A DNA stretch of 35,453 nt from Spirochaetales bacterium Spiro_12. Lineage in GTDB: Bacteria > Spirochaetota > Spirochaetia > Treponematales > Rectinemataceae. Position numbers and translations under genes: made by a program. The notes below the pieces were generated by a model. The model was not told the origin of the DNA. It searched no databases and saw nothing but the letters and a program-made list of their open reading frames with translations. Below, in pieces: positions 14,482 through 24,643 of the stretch. How positions within the stretch are numbered: the stretch's first letter is position 1; each line of letters begins with the position of its first letter. The DNA lies in contig LVBN01000082.1 in NCBI GenBank assembly GCA_001603165.1, forward strand, positions 1 to 35,453, given 5' to 3'.

Positions 14482-17310
14482 ATGGAAAAATTAATCATCA
14501 AGGGCGCCAGGGAGCATAATCTCAAGAACGTGGATCTGGAGCTTCCCAGGGACAAGCTCATCGTCATATCGGGGCTTTCGGGCTCGGGAAAGAGTTCCCT
14601 GGCGTTCGACACGATTTTTGCCGAAGGACAGCGGCGCTACGTGGAATCCCTCTCGGCCTACGCCCGCCAGTTCCTGGGCCGCATGGACAAGCCCGATGTG
14701 GATTATATCGAGGGGCTTTCCCCCGCGATTTCCATTGAGCAGAAAACCACTCACCGCAACCCCCGGTCCACGGTAGGCACGGTAACGGAGATCTACGACT
14801 ATTTCCGCCTCCTCTTCGCCAGGATCGGGATTCCCCACTGTCCTTCCTGCGGCAGGGTGATCAAGGAACAGAGCGTCGACCAGATTCTGGAGGCGATTCT
14901 CTCCTGGCCTTCCGGCTCGAAACTGCAGATTCTCGCTCCGGTGGTGCGGGCTATGAAGGGCGAGCACAAAAAATGGATGGAGGACGCCCGCAAGCAGGGC
15001 TTCGCCAGGGCCAGGGTGGACGGCGAGATGCGCAGCCTGGAAGAGCCCATACAGCTGGAAAAGCAAAAGAAGCACAGCATCGAAATCGTCGTCGACCGCA
15101 TAAAATTGGGGCCCGATTCCCGGCGCAGGATCGCCGAGGCGGTGGAGACTTCCCTGCATATCGCCGATGGTTCGGTGATCGTTATACGGGAGAATGAAAA
15201 GGAAAGCGCGGAGGAATATTTCAGCCAGAAGGGCGCCTGTCCCGACTGCGGCATCTCCCTGCCGGAGATGGAGCCCCGGCTCTTTTCCTTCAACGCGCCC
15301 CAGGGGGCCTGTCCTGCCTGCACGGGGCTGGGAATAACCCAGGAGTTCGATCCCGATCTCATCATCCCCGATAAGAGCCTTTCCTTTGACGAGGGAGGCT
15401 GCATCCCCTACAACCCATCCTCGGCATGGAACCGTTCCCGCTTCGAAGCCCTGGCGGGCCATTACAAATTCAAACTGGACACTCCCTTCGAAGCCCTCAA
15501 GCCCGAGATAATGCGGGCGATCCTCTATGGAAGCCCGGATCCCATTAAAATCGTCTACGAAAACAGGGAAAAAACGGGCCATTTCGAATACCAGAGCCGT
15601 TTCCCCGGTATCCTCATCGATTTAAAGCGCCGCTACAACGAAACGACAAGCCCGGGGATCAAGGAGTGGCTGGAGAGTTTCATGACCGAGCGCCACTGCG
15701 AAGCCTGCAAGGGCAAGCGCCTGAGGCCCGAAGCCCTGGCGGTGACCGTGGGCGGGCGGAGCATTCACGACATCTCCCAGTTGTCCGTTGAGGAGTCGCT
15801 CAAGTTTTTTTCCTCCCTCGCCCTGACGGATGTGGAAAAGCAGATTTCCAAGCAGATTGTCAAGGAAATAAAGGCTCGCTTGAGCTTCATGAAAAACGTA
15901 GGTCTGGATTACCTGAGCCTGGAGCGCAAGGCGGCCACCCTTTCTGGGGGCGAAGCCCAGCGTATACGGCTGGCCACCCAGATCGGCAGCTCCCTGGTGG
16001 GGGTGCTCTACATTCTCGACGAGCCTTCCATCGGACTGCACCAGAGGGACAACCAGCGGCTCATCGAAACCCTCACCTACCTTAGGGACCTGGGCAACAC
16101 CCTTATCGTGGTGGAGCACGACGAACAGACCCTGCGCACCGCCGATTATATCGTCGACCTGGGGCCGGGGGCGGGGGAGCATGGGGGCAAGATCGTGGCC
16201 CAGGGCAGCCCCGAAGAGGTGATGAAGTCCCCCAAGAGCCTCACCGGCCAATATCTCGCCGGCAAGCTGCGTATCGAGGTGCCGGCGGTTCGAAGGCAGG
16301 GTAATGGCAAGGCTATCCTGCTCAGGGGAGCCAGGGAGCACAACCTCAAGGGCGTGGACCTGCGCCTGCCCCTGGGGCTCTTCATCTGCGTCACCGGCGT
16401 GTCGGGCTCGGGCAAGAGCACCATGCTCACCGATCTTCTCTATCCGGCTATTTCCAATCGCATCATGAGATCCTCATTGGCCGAGGGCGACTTCGATTCC
16501 ATCGAAGGCCTGGAGCATATCGACAAGATCATCAATATCGACCAGAGCCCGATCGGAAGAACGCCCCGCTCAAATCCCGCGACCTACGTAGGGCTTTTTA
16601 CCGGCATACGGGAACTTTTCGCCAGTCTCCCGGAGTCCAAGGCGAGGGGTTGGAAGGCGGGCAGGTTCAGTTTCAACGTAAAGGGTGGACGCTGCGAAAA
16701 CTGCCAAGGCGACGGCACGATCAAGATAGAAATGAACTTTCTTCCGGACGTCTATATAACCTGCGACGTTTGCCACGGGAAGCGCTTCAACGCCGACACC
16801 CTGGATATTCGCTATAAGGGCAAGAACATCGCGGATGTCCTGGACATGACCATCGAGGAGGCGGCCTCCTTTTTCGCCCATATACCCCATATCGCGCATA
16901 AGCTGGAAACCCTGCTTTCCGTGGGGCTTGGCTACGTGAAGGTGGGGCAGTCGGCCCTGACCTTGTCCGGCGGCGAGGCCCAGCGGGTCAAGCTGGCCTT
17001 CGAGCTTTCACGGCGGGCCACGGGCAAGACCCTTTATTTTATGGACGAGCCCACCACGGGCTTGCATTTCGCCGACGTGAAGCAGCTTATGGAGGTGATC
17101 CAGCGGCTGGTGGACACGGGTAATACGGTGGTGATGATCGAGCACAACCTGGACGTGATAAAGCAGGCGGACTGGATCGTCGACATGGGACCCGAAGGGG
17201 GCACCAGGGGCGGCATGATCGTGGCCGAGGGGAGACCCGAGGATGTGGTGAAAGTGCGGGCTTCACATACGGGACGCTATCTCAAGGACTATCTTCGAAG
17301 CCACGTCTAG
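14482..17310 (+). CDS. uvrA: Excinuclease ABC subunit A
   Basis: Damage-recognition ATPase of nucleotide excision repair, working as a dimer with UvrB on DNA. The 942 residues are the standard length and cover both ABC modules. Walker A is GLSGSGKSS (31-39), with a second, GVSGSGKST, near residue 638. Both signature motifs LSGGEAQR are present, as are [11 protein letters not shown] and DEPTTGLHF Walker B regions. There are two zinc fingers: CPDC...CPAC from about residue 253, and CENC...CDVC from about 737. The N-terminus [16 protein letters not shown] is conserved, which fixes the start at 14482 even though no ribosome site is visible. Nothing suggests loss of function. Confidence 0.98.
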   Translation: MEKLIIKGAREHNLKNVDLELPRDKLIVISGLSGSGKSSLAFDTIFAEGQRRYVESLSAYARQFLGRMDKPDVDYIEGLSPAISIEQKTTHRNPRSTVGTVTEIYDYFRLLFARIGIPHCPSCGRVIKEQSVDQILEAILSWPSGSKLQILAPVVRAMKGEHKKWMEDARKQGFARARVDGEMRSLEEPIQLEKQKKHSIEIVVDRIKLGPDSRRRIAEAVETSLHIADGSVIVIRENEKESAEEYFSQKGACPDCGISLPEMEPRLFSFNAPQGACPACTGLGITQEFDPDLIIPDKSLSFDEGGCIPYNPSSAWNRSRFEALAGHYKFKLDTPFEALKPEIMRAILYGSPDPIKIVYENREKTGHFEYQSRFPGILIDLKRRYNETTSPGIKEWLESFMTERHCEACKGKRLRPEALAVTVGGRSIHDISQLSVEESLKFFSSLALTDVEKQISKQIVKEIKARLSFMKNVGLDYLSLERKAATLSGGEAQRIRLATQIGSSLVGVLYILDEPSIGLHQRDNQRLIETLTYLRDLGNTLIVVEHDEQTLRTADYIVDLGPGAGEHGGKIVAQGSPEEVMKSPKSLTGQYLAGKLRIEVPAVRRQGNGKAILLRGAREHNLKGVDLRLPLGLFICVTGVSGSGKSTMLTDLLYPAISNRIMRSSLAEGDFDSIEGLEHIDKIINIDQSPIGRTPRSNPATYVGLFTGIRELFASLPESKARGWKAGRFSFNVKGGRCENCQGDGTIKIEMNFLPDVYITCDVCHGKRFNADTLDIRYKGKNIADVLDMTIEEAASFFAHIPHIAHKLETLLSVGLGYVKVGQSALTLSGGEAQRVKLAFELSRRATGKTLYFMDEPTTGLHFADVKQLMEVIQRLVDTGNTVVMIEHNLDVIKQADWIVDMGPEGGTRGGMIVAEGRPEDVVKVRASHTGRYLKDYLRSHV

Positions 17311-17369
17311 GACTTGGCCGCGGGATGCCCTGGACCCAGGTGCGGGGCGGTTTGGGCTACCGCTTGTTG

Positions 17370-17399
17370 TTGCGCCCTTCCGCGGCGCCGGTGTAGTAT
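17370..17399 (+). promoter_or_regulatory. Promoter of the LptD-like gene, predicted leaderless
   Basis: TTGCGC (17370-17375), an 18-bp spacer and TAGTAT (17394-17399), with 10 nt from the -10 box to the ATG at 17410. No ribosome site is present. The hexamers match those in front of the sodium-pump gene. Confidence 0.45.
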
Positions 17400-17409
17400 T
17401 CTCACCACG

Positions 17410-20400
17410 ATGTCCCGCAGAATCCTGGCATTGATCTTACTCCTCCTGGGTGTTTGCGCGCTTGGTGCCCAGGAGCAGCAAGCGACCCAGGGACAAGGGG
17501 CGAACCAAGGGCCGCCGGCGGGCCAGGGGAGTGCCGGCGGGGCGCAATCCCGGATCCAGGGCCAGGCCTTTCTCGACGCCATGTCAGGGCTTGAACGCTC
17601 AACACTGGCCCTGGATATCGCGGTGAGCAACTACTACGAGCTGCGGGCCATGGCGCTCAAATACGGATTGCCCGCCGGGGGGGGGAGCGCCGAGCTTAGG
17701 CGTTCCCTCTACGCTTTTTTCGGATTGAAATCCCCAGAAACGCCGCCTTCTCCTTCGAGCCTCGTCATAGAAAGCGCTTCCCAGGTCGAATACTTCAATC
17801 TGGAGGAAGGGGGCGACCGCTACATGCGCCTGACGGGCCCCATAACCATGACTCTGCGCAGCGAGGATGGCTACTCTCATTCGATCAAGGCCGACGAGAT
17901 CATCTTCGACCAAGGGCGGAACATCGTCGAGGCGAAGGGGAATGTTGAATATCGCAGGGAGAAAGATTCGAGAAGCGACGAGTTCAGCGGTTCTTCTTTG
18001 CTGGTGGCTCTGGATTCTTATTCCGGCGTGTTCCTGGACGGTTCCTACGACCTGGATCCCACCGCGGAGATGCAGAGGACCCTATCCCTTTATTTCAAGC
18101 GCCTCGGCCGGCGCGGAAGCGATATGAATCTCTTCGAGGAGGCGACCTTAAGCGCCTGCGATGAGCCGAATCCGCATTACCATATACGAGCGAAGAAGGT
18201 ATGGGTGTTCGAGAACGGCGATTGGGCCCTGGCCAACGCCACCCTGTATGTGGGCGTGGTGCCCGTGCTCTGGCTTCCTTTTTTCTATTACCCCGCCGAC
18301 GAGGTATTCTTTCATCCGGTGATTGGGTACCGCAGCAGGGAGGGAGCCTTTGTCCAGACCACGAGTTATCTGCTGGGAGAGGAGAGGAGGGACAGGAAGG
18401 AAAGCGGGCTTTTGTCCTTGATGAGCAATATGGACAATTCGGGGCCCCTTGAGCGTTCCGGGGTCTTTATTCGCCGGACAAGTTTCGATACGGATACCGG
18501 AGACGGATCTTCCGACGTCGCGGCGGGGAAGAATCCGAGCATCCTCAGACTTCTGGCTGATGTTTATTCCTCCCTCGGCGTCTACCTGGGGCTTCAGGGT
18601 AGTTTCCCGAGCCTGGGCTCGGGCCTTGATTTCAGCCTCGGCTTGGGATTGAGTCGTGCTCTTTTCCTGCAGTCGAACGGCTTTTATTCGCCGTTCGACT
18701 ATTCGAACGACTACGATTCGCTGTGGGACAGCTCCAATTTTCTCGGGCTCGATCTTCCCTTTCGCTTCGGCGCCCAATTTACCTATTCCTCGGGCTTGAG
18801 CAAGGGAGATTTCAGATACTCTTTCAAGACCGATCTTCCCCTTTACTCGGATCCTTACTTCGAACAGGACTTTACCCAGCGTAAGGAATCCTCGAGCATC
18901 CTGTCGATTATCGAGGCCAACAAGACGTCGGTTTCTCGGCGCAGCGCAATGAACCAGAGCGTGACGACCTCCCTGTTTTGGCGATTCCCCCAGGGAAAAG
19001 ACGGGGCGGTGCTCGAAACCATCGAGGTGAGCAACCTGGGCGCCCAGATGAATTGGAGGACTAAAAGCCAATCCACCACCGGGCTGGACACGGCGGGCAA
19101 AAGGCGGTTGGCCGTCTCTCCTTCCAGGGATTTTTTCTATCCCGACAGTCTTAAATTCCTCGATGGGACGATAAAACTCTCGGGTACCCTGGACAGCTTT
19201 GACCGCCGAGCCAAGTTGAAGGAAGCGGTTGCCGCACCCGCTTCTCCGCAGGAAGACCCGAAGCCAGCCGCCGCTGAGGCGTCCCCCCAGGGCGGGGAAT
19301 CAACGACCGGGGCAAAAAGCGACGGCAGGGATTTGACCGCCCTGAGCGGTCGCTTGGGTTGGACGGCTTCGGGGTCGGCGATTGTCGAAGACAAATACCG
19401 TTCCACTGCCTGGCTAAGCCCCGAAGACGTGGATGCCAGTCTTTCCTATAGACTCCTGGGATGGAAGGGGAGCGGGGCTGTGAATTATTCCCTTTCCTGG
19501 GCCGATCGACTTTTATCGCTTGAGTCCGGTTTGGGTTTTAGCGCCCAGGATCAATATAGGCCGATTCTTTACGATGAGCGCCTGGCGCCGACCACCCCGC
19601 ATCCTTACAGGCTTTCTGATTATTCTTACCGGACTTCGGCGCTGGACGGAACCGCGGCATTGAGTTTGAGACCCTTTATGGCAGCTTCTTCATTCTCCGG
19701 ATCTTCGCTTCTTTATCAGGCGGGGGCGACCATTTTCAAAAACGCCTATGCGGGACTATCGGGTTCGGGAATTACCGCGACTCCCGTCTATGCGACCACC
19801 TGGCTGGGTTGGGATAGTACCAGCTTTTCCACCCATTCGCTCACCGCCACCTTGGCCTACGCCACAAAGGGCAAGTTCGCCAACAGTCTCAGTTTTCAGG
19901 CTATGCTCCCGCCGCTTCTGGAAAAGTATACCGGGACCTATGCCGTGTCCGGAAAATATTTGAGCGCGAGCCTGCAAGGCTCGGTCGCCCGGTCGTCGGA
20001 AGCTTCGCCGCTTGAATGCTCAGCGCTAAACGCGCAGCTACGACTGGGGGCCTCCCCTTATCCTCAATTGCAGTCGAGCTTCGCCTGGGACTTCGAGAGT
20101 TCCGAGCCCCTCTCCAGCGTCAGCTCCCTCGAATATCTTTGGGCAAAGGCTTCGTTCACGGCTAAAAAAGCTAAGGGCTACTACCTCGACGGCGGGGCGT
20201 GGAATTTGGACGGGACCGAGGGGTTCAGACCGTATGAGTTTTCCCTCAATTTTAATCCCCATATCGAGATGGGTGGTTTGAAAAACAAGGAGGCCGGCGA
20301 ACTGGCTGACAGCATGACCGCCACGGCGGCAAAGACGAGCGCCGGCTTTCCAACCACAGAGGCGGCGAGGCTTCCCGCCGACGCCGGTTCGGAAGGAGGC

Positions 20401-20892
20401 CTCGCCTTCGACCTGAAACCTAGTCTTTCCTATACTCAAAATCTTGTTCGGTTTACCGAATCCAACATTGTCGCCGACCTTACGGTATCCTTGACCGGAA
20501 AGAAGGGCAGCAGCCTCAAGTTCTCCGCCCGTTCGGTGAATAAGTCGCCCTGGCGGTACTGGCCGGGCTTTTTTCCCGCCTCCGCGGATTTCGATCCAAA
20601 GGACTATGCCAGGGATCCGTTTACGGATGTCCTGGACGCCTTTTCCATCTGGGATACCCAGGCGCTCAAGAGAACGCTCTTCAAGCTTCAGAATCTATCC
20701 TTAAGTCTGTCCCAGGACCTCCACGACTGGAATGTGGAGGCGAGCCTGGCCATGAGCCCCGTGCTTTTCACGCCGGATAGCGGACGGCCATATTATCAGC
20801 TCGAGTTTTCCTTCAGCTTCCTCGTCACCTGGAAGGATATCCCCGAGCTTAAGAGTTCCATCGCCTACGATGAGGGGGTGTTTCAGCGCTGA
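17410..20892 (+). CDS. lptD: LptD/OstA-like outer-membrane assembly protein
   Basis: A large (1160 residues) exported outer-membrane protein. It has a signal peptide (MSRRILALILLLLGVCALGAQ) and a Gln/Gly-rich linker. An OstA/LptA-like beta-jellyroll follows at about residues 110-230 (SHSIKADEIIFDQGRNIVEA, GNVEYRRE), then the conserved LptD start of the barrel (ACDEPNPHYHIRAKKVWVFE, VPVLWLPFFYYP, FFHPVIGYRSREG). The rest is a long barrel rich in aromatic and Ser/Gly strands, with a Pro/Ala/Glu-rich insertion near residues 605-640. In Gram-negatives LptD places LPS in the outer leaflet. Treponemes have an LptD orthologue although several lack LPS, so the lipid may differ here. It exceeds the usual ~780 residues. 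The ATG at 17410 begins the signal peptide; it follows uvrA by 99 bp. Confidence 0.82.
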   Translation: MSRRILALILLLLGVCALGAQEQQATQGQGANQGPPAGQGSAGGAQSRIQGQAFLDAMSGLERSTLALDIAVSNYYELRAMALKYGLPAGGGSAELRRSLYAFFGLKSPETPPSPSSLVIESASQVEYFNLEEGGDRYMRLTGPITMTLRSEDGYSHSIKADEIIFDQGRNIVEAKGNVEYRREKDSRSDEFSGSSLLVALDSYSGVFLDGSYDLDPTAEMQRTLSLYFKRLGRRGSDMNLFEEATLSACDEPNPHYHIRAKKVWVFENGDWALANATLYVGVVPVLWLPFFYYPADEVFFHPVIGYRSREGAFVQTTSYLLGEERRDRKESGLLSLMSNMDNSGPLERSGVFIRRTSFDTDTGDGSSDVAAGKNPSILRLLADVYSSLGVYLGLQGSFPSLGSGLDFSLGLGLSRALFLQSNGFYSPFDYSNDYDSLWDSSNFLGLDLPFRFGAQFTYSSGLSKGDFRYSFKTDLPLYSDPYFEQDFTQRKESSSILSIIEANKTSVSRRSAMNQSVTTSLFWRFPQGKDGAVLETIEVSNLGAQMNWRTKSQSTTGLDTAGKRRLAVSPSRDFFYPDSLKFLDGTIKLSGTLDSFDRRAKLKEAVAAPASPQEDPKPAAAEASPQGGESTTGAKSDGRDLTALSGRLGWTASGSAIVEDKYRSTAWLSPEDVDASLSYRLLGWKGSGAVNYSLSWADRLLSLESGLGFSAQDQYRPILYDERLAPTTPHPYRLSDYSYRTSALDGTAALSLRPFMAASSFSGSSLLYQAGATIFKNAYAGLSGSGITATPVYATTWLGWDSTSFSTHSLTATLAYATKGKFANSLSFQAMLPPLLEKYTGTYAVSGKYLSASLQGSVARSSEASPLECSALNAQLRLGASPYPQLQSSFAWDFESSEPLSSVSSLEYLWAKASFTAKKAKGYYLDGGAWNLDGTEGFRPYEFSLNFNPHIEMGGLKNKEAGELADSMTATAAKTSAGFPTTEAARLPADAGSEGGLAFDLKPSLSYTQNLVRFTESNIVADLTVSLTGKKGSSLKFSARSVNKSPWRYWPGFFPASADFDPKDYARDPFTDVLDAFSIWDTQALKRTLFKLQNLSLSLSQDLHDWNVEASLAMSPVLFTPDSGRPYYQLEFSFSFLVTWKDIPELKSSIAYDEGVFQR

Positions 20893-20927
20893 TGGGCGGA
20901 TAATATACAAAGCCCTCGTTGTAGGGG

Positions 20928-20980
20928 TATACTTGTAAACAGGAGCCGGACGCCGACGTTTCGCGTCGGCGTCCGGCTCC
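20928..20980 (+). promoter_or_regulatory. phoH-operon -10 box followed by a 17-bp 5' hairpin
   Basis: TATACT (20928-20933) predicts a start near 20940. Immediately after it a perfect 17-bp stem (20942-20958 with 20964-20980, loop tttcg) would form at the very 5' end of the mRNA. No T-run follows, so it is not a normal intrinsic terminator for the upstream lptD gene. It may stabilise the mRNA or help end the upstream transcript. A clear -35 is not seen. Confidence 0.45.
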
Positions 20981-21025
20981 AGCCAAAGACCGCGTGACGC
21001 AGGGCTTTGGGCTCAAGGAGAGCAT

Positions 21026-22000
21026 TTGGACGCAGAAAGTATTGTCTTGGAAGATACGGAGCTGCTGGCCGAGTTGTGCGGACCTAACGATTACAATCTT
21101 TCCATTATCGCCGACCTTCTGGGCTCAAGGGTTTTGAGCCGCGGGAACGAACTTATGATCGAGAGCGGCGACGAGCAGACCAGGACGCTTTTTTCTCAGC
21201 TTATCGAAACCCTTACGGAGTCGATCAAAGGGGGACTTCCTGCGACACCCGATCTCATCATAGCGCTGCATGCCGAACTCACGCCCCTGGGCAGCCCAGA
21301 GGCGGGCGCGGGGGACCAGAAGGCTTCCTGCGACGACTTTTTCGATGCCTGCGTGCAGATTCCCGGGAGCAATCAGACGATTTATCCCAGAAGCAAAGGA
21401 CAGGGGCTTTACCTGAAGGGCATGGCCACGCACGATCTTTCATTCGCGGTCGGGCCGGCCGGAACCGGGAAAACCTATCTCGCCATGGCTTGGGCCCTCA
21501 AGGATCTGTTGGGCAAAGCTAAGAGAAAACTCATCCTGACCAGGCCGATCGTGGAAGCGGGGGAAAGCCTGGGATACCTTCCCGGCGATCTGGTCCAGAA
21601 GATCAATCCGTATCTGCGCCCCCTCTACGACGCCATGGAAATGCTCATACCCTACGAGTCCATCCGCAGACTTGAGGAGACACGATCCATCGAGGTTGCT
21701 CCGCTGGCCTATATGAGGGGCAGAAGCCTCAATAATTGCGTGGTCATATTGGATGAAGCGCAGAATACGACAAAGGAACAAATGAAAATGTTCCTCACGA
21801 GGCTGGGCGAGAATACCAAAGCCATCGTCACCGGGGACATCACCCAGATCGACCTGCCTAGAAAGGCCGAATCAGGGCTTGTGCACGCGCTGCAAATTCT
21901 TTCGAGCATCGAAGGCATCTTTATCAGCCACCTGGATTCCCGGGACGTGGTGCGCAGCAGGTTGGTGAGGAAGATAATCGAGGCTTATGAGAACGAATGA
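21026..22000 (+). CDS. phoH: PhoH-family ATPase
   Basis: Cytosolic P-loop ATPase related to superfamily I helicases and linked to RNA metabolism, commonly encoded next to ybeY. The 324 residues include an N-terminal KH-like region, Walker A GPAGTGKT (143-150), the PhoH signature LTRPIVEAGESLGYLPGDL (171-189) and Walker B VILDEAQNTT (240-249). The start is TTG at 21026, supported by AAGGAG five nt upstream. It is the first gene of the four-gene plus-strand operon and overlaps the next gene by 14 bp. Confidence 0.93.
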   Translation: MDAESIVLEDTELLAELCGPNDYNLSIIADLLGSRVLSRGNELMIESGDEQTRTLFSQLIETLTESIKGGLPATPDLIIALHAELTPLGSPEAGAGDQKASCDDFFDACVQIPGSNQTIYPRSKGQGLYLKGMATHDLSFAVGPAGTGKTYLAMAWALKDLLGKAKRKLILTRPIVEAGESLGYLPGDLVQKINPYLRPLYDAMEMLIPYESIRRLEETRSIEVAPLAYMRGRSLNNCVVILDEAQNTTKEQMKMFLTRLGENTKAIVTGDITQIDLPRKAESGLVHALQILSSIEGIFISHLDSRDVVRSRLVRKIIEAYENE

Positions 22001-24194
22001 AACGAAGATGAGCAGGGTCTGGCGATCGATTGTCGCCAGCCTTAAGCGCAACCGAGTCTTCGCGATCCACCTGGCTGTCTGCATCGTTGCGGCCGCGCTA
22101 CTACTCATGTTTTTCGGACCCGGCTCCGTGGCGATCAGGAGAGACTATTCGGGGATCAAGCCCGGCGAGGTCGCCGACCGGGACATTGTGGCCGGCAGAG
22201 AGGTGGTCTATGTCGACGAAGAGGCCACCGCCTTGAGGAGGGATGCCGAGGAGCGCCTTGTGCTTCCTGTCTTTCAGTTCGATTCGGGTATTACCAGGCG
22301 AGCCCTGGATTATTTCAAGGACTTCACCGAAAATTTCCGCTCCCTAAGCACCCAGGATATCGCCCAGGAGACCGTGTTGCTCATGCTTCAGAGCAAATTC
22401 CCCGGCAAGCTCCCCCCCCAGGTGCTCGCCGACCTGGCCAAATCCTCCCTCAAATCCCAGATCCTCGTCTATGCCGCCGATGTTTTGGCGGCGGTCTTGG
22501 ATGGCGGAGTTTTCTCGCTGCCCACCGAAGGTCTCTTGCGCTACAATCAGGATTATTTCGAGTTAAAGCGTTTGATAAACAATAAAGCCGAACTCGAACA
22601 GCGATCCATGGCTTCGATGGTCACCGAAGCCGATCTGCCCGATGTCATTCGGGCGGAAGCCGAACGGCGCCATCTCGCGCGCCCCATTTCCTCGCTGGTG
22701 GAGAGTATCGTTCTTGGTTTTACCGTGGAAAATGCCTTTTTCGACGAGGCAAGCTCGCTGAGCCGCATAAAAAGGGTAGGGGCGAAGGTCGAGCCGGTCT
22801 ATAAGGCTGTTGGAAGAAGTGAGCTTCTTATCAGAAAGGGCGAAATGGTAACCGAAGAAAGCTACGCTAAACTGGTGGCGGTGCGTTCGGCCGTTTCACG
22901 CTCCGATTTCGGGCTTTCGCTGCGTAGTCTCGGGCTTTTGCTGGCGGCGGCCAGCTTGGGTTATTTTCTGCTTCGTCAGCATGAGGGGGCTGCGCCCTTC
23001 AAGATGCCTAGTCTCCTCATGGGACTCTATTCGGCGCTGGCGTTTTACGCGATAGTCCTTTTGGCCAGCAGGGCCGGACAACATCAGATTTCGCTGGAAG
23101 GCGCCTATTTCCTGCCCATAGCGCTTTTTTCGGGTATCGGGGCCGCCATTTTCGGACAACGCTTCGCGTTTTCTTATACTGTCGTTTTGACGATGCTCAG
23201 CGCGTCGGCCTCCAACCTCAACGCCTACTGGATGGTTTTCGTCATCCTGGCGGGCTTTTTCGCGGCTATGACGATTTCGACCGCCAAGACCAGGCTGGAT
23301 CTCGTGCTGGCCTGCGTGCTGCAGGCGGCTATCCAGTTCGGCGTGAGCGTTATCCTTCTTCTTCAGCAAGGACTGCGTTTCCAGCAACTGGCGGGAATCT
23401 CGGGCTATATGGCCATGAACGGTTTTATAAGCGGCGCATTGATACTGGCCATTCTCCCTGTCCTGGAGCAGTCCCTCAATCTGGCCACCCGCTTCAGGCT
23501 CCTGGAGCTTTCGGACGTCAACGCGCCGGCGCTCAAGGAACTCCTCACCCAGGCGCCGGGCACCTACGCCCATTCCATGAACGTCGCCCACCTGGCGGAG
23601 GCTGCGGCCGAAGATATAGGCGCGAATCCCCTGCTCGCCCGGGTCGGGGCTTACTATCACGATCTGGGAAAGATAGAGCAACCCGAATATTTCGTGGAAA
23701 ACCAGCGGGGCTCCAATAAACACGACGATATCAATCCCAGGCTGTCGGCCACGGTAATACGCAGCCATGTCAAACTGGGCACCGAAAAAGCCAGGGAACT
23801 CAAACTGCCCAAGGAAGTGGTGGATATCGTCGCACAACACCATGGCAACTCGGTCATCGCCTGGTTCTACGACAAGGCAAAAAAAGAGGACGAAACCATA
23901 CGGCCCGAGGATTTCTCCTATCCCGGTTCGCCCCCTGTGGGCAAGGAAGCGGGTATCGTCATGTTGGCCGATTCCATTGAAGCTTCGAGCAGAACGATCA
24001 AGAACCCGACGGTCCCTAGGCTGGACGTCCACGTGCGGGAGATGATCATGCACAAGGTGCAAAACGGCCAGTTGGACAATTGCGAATTGACCCTGAAAGA
24101 CCTTGATGTCATCCGGCATTCCTTCGTGCGCATCATGGCCGGCCAGTTCCATTCCAGGATCGAGTATCCCAATCAGAAGGAGAAAGATCTGTGA
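21987..24194 (+). CDS. pgpH: 7TM receptor with HD phosphohydrolase domain (PgpH/YqfF), probable c-di-AMP phosphodiesterase
   Basis: A 735-residue inner-membrane protein with one N-terminal helix (about 24-45) and an extracytoplasmic 7TMR-HDED domain (about 50-300). A seven-helix bundle follows (about 305-500), then a cytosolic HD domain with HSMNVAHLAE (from H529), YHDLGK (H558-D559), QHHGNS (617-622) and a late Asp in MLADSIEA. This is the PgpH/YqfF architecture, whose HD domain hydrolyses c-di-AMP in Listeria and relatives; extension to this organism is inference. The order phoH-pgpH-ybeY is also standard in Firmicutes. The start overlaps phoH by 14 bp; an internal ATG at 22008 is an alternative. 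Its stop overlaps ybeY (GTGA). Confidence 0.92.
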   Translation: MRTNETKMSRVWRSIVASLKRNRVFAIHLAVCIVAAALLLMFFGPGSVAIRRDYSGIKPGEVADRDIVAGREVVYVDEEATALRRDAEERLVLPVFQFDSGITRRALDYFKDFTENFRSLSTQDIAQETVLLMLQSKFPGKLPPQVLADLAKSSLKSQILVYAADVLAAVLDGGVFSLPTEGLLRYNQDYFELKRLINNKAELEQRSMASMVTEADLPDVIRAEAERRHLARPISSLVESIVLGFTVENAFFDEASSLSRIKRVGAKVEPVYKAVGRSELLIRKGEMVTEESYAKLVAVRSAVSRSDFGLSLRSLGLLLAAASLGYFLLRQHEGAAPFKMPSLLMGLYSALAFYAIVLLASRAGQHQISLEGAYFLPIALFSGIGAAIFGQRFAFSYTVVLTMLSASASNLNAYWMVFVILAGFFAAMTISTAKTRLDLVLACVLQAAIQFGVSVILLLQQGLRFQQLAGISGYMAMNGFISGALILAILPVLEQSLNLATRFRLLELSDVNAPALKELLTQAPGTYAHSMNVAHLAEAAAEDIGANPLLARVGAYYHDLGKIEQPEYFVENQRGSNKHDDINPRLSATVIRSHVKLGTEKARELKLPKEVVDIVAQHHGNSVIAWFYDKAKKEDETIRPEDFSYPGSPPVGKEAGIVMLADSIEASSRTIKNPTVPRLDVHVREMIMHKVQNGQLDNCELTLKDLDVIRHSFVRIMAGQFHSRIEYPNQKEKDL

Positions 24195-24643
24195 ACGAGG
24201 TGAGCATCGAATGCAGGGACATCGGGGAACCGCCCTGGCGGCCCTCCGCCGAAGCCTTCGCCCTAAAGACCATGGAGCGGCTTGGGCTGCGGGACTGGTC
24301 CCTCTCTGTCCTGCTCTGCGGCGATGAATTCATCCAAAGACTCAACAGCGAATATCGGGGTAAGGACGAGGCGACCGATGTCCTGTCCTTCTCCATGGGG
24401 GCGACCCTGGAAGCGGAGGGGCGGAAACGCTACATTGCCGGAGATATCGTCATATCGGTTCCCGCGATGGAACGGAACGCGGCGGAATTCGGGGTCGAAG
24501 CCGACGAGGAATTGAAACGGCTCTTCGTGCATGGAATACTCCACCTAAGCGGCAGGGATCACGAAAACAACGACGACACCCAGCCTATGCTGGTGGAACA
24601 GGAGAGCATCCTGACCGCGCTGCAGGGAGAACATATATTGTGA
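24191..24643 (+). CDS. ybeY: Endoribonuclease YbeY (16S rRNA maturation)
   Basis: Zinc-dependent RNase needed for 16S rRNA 3'-end processing and ribosome quality control. The 150 residues contain the metal motif HGILHLSGRDH (H114, H118, H124), the upstream conserved stretch YRGKDEATDVLSF (55-67) and GDIVIS. The usual Tyr before the last Asp-His is Arg here; the three zinc ligands are intact. Translation begins at a GTG that overlaps the pgpH stop (GTGA), which implies coupling. The downstream corC start overlaps its stop in the same way. Confidence 0.95.
   Translation: MNEVSIECRDIGEPPWRPSAEAFALKTMERLGLRDWSLSVLLCGDEFIQRLNSEYRGKDEATDVLSFSMGATLEAEGRKRYIAGDIVISVPAMERNAAEFGVEADEELKRLFVHGILHLSGRDHENNDDTQPMLVEQESILTALQGEHIL

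Noticed and set aside
20942-20980. Intrinsic terminator for lptD
   Set aside because: The stem is perfect but no T-run follows on either strand, so it was recorded as a 5' leader structure instead.
22896-24152. A 418-codon minus-strand open frame opposite pgpH
   Set aside because: Composition is that of an antisense shadow, and the plus strand holds the HD-domain motifs.
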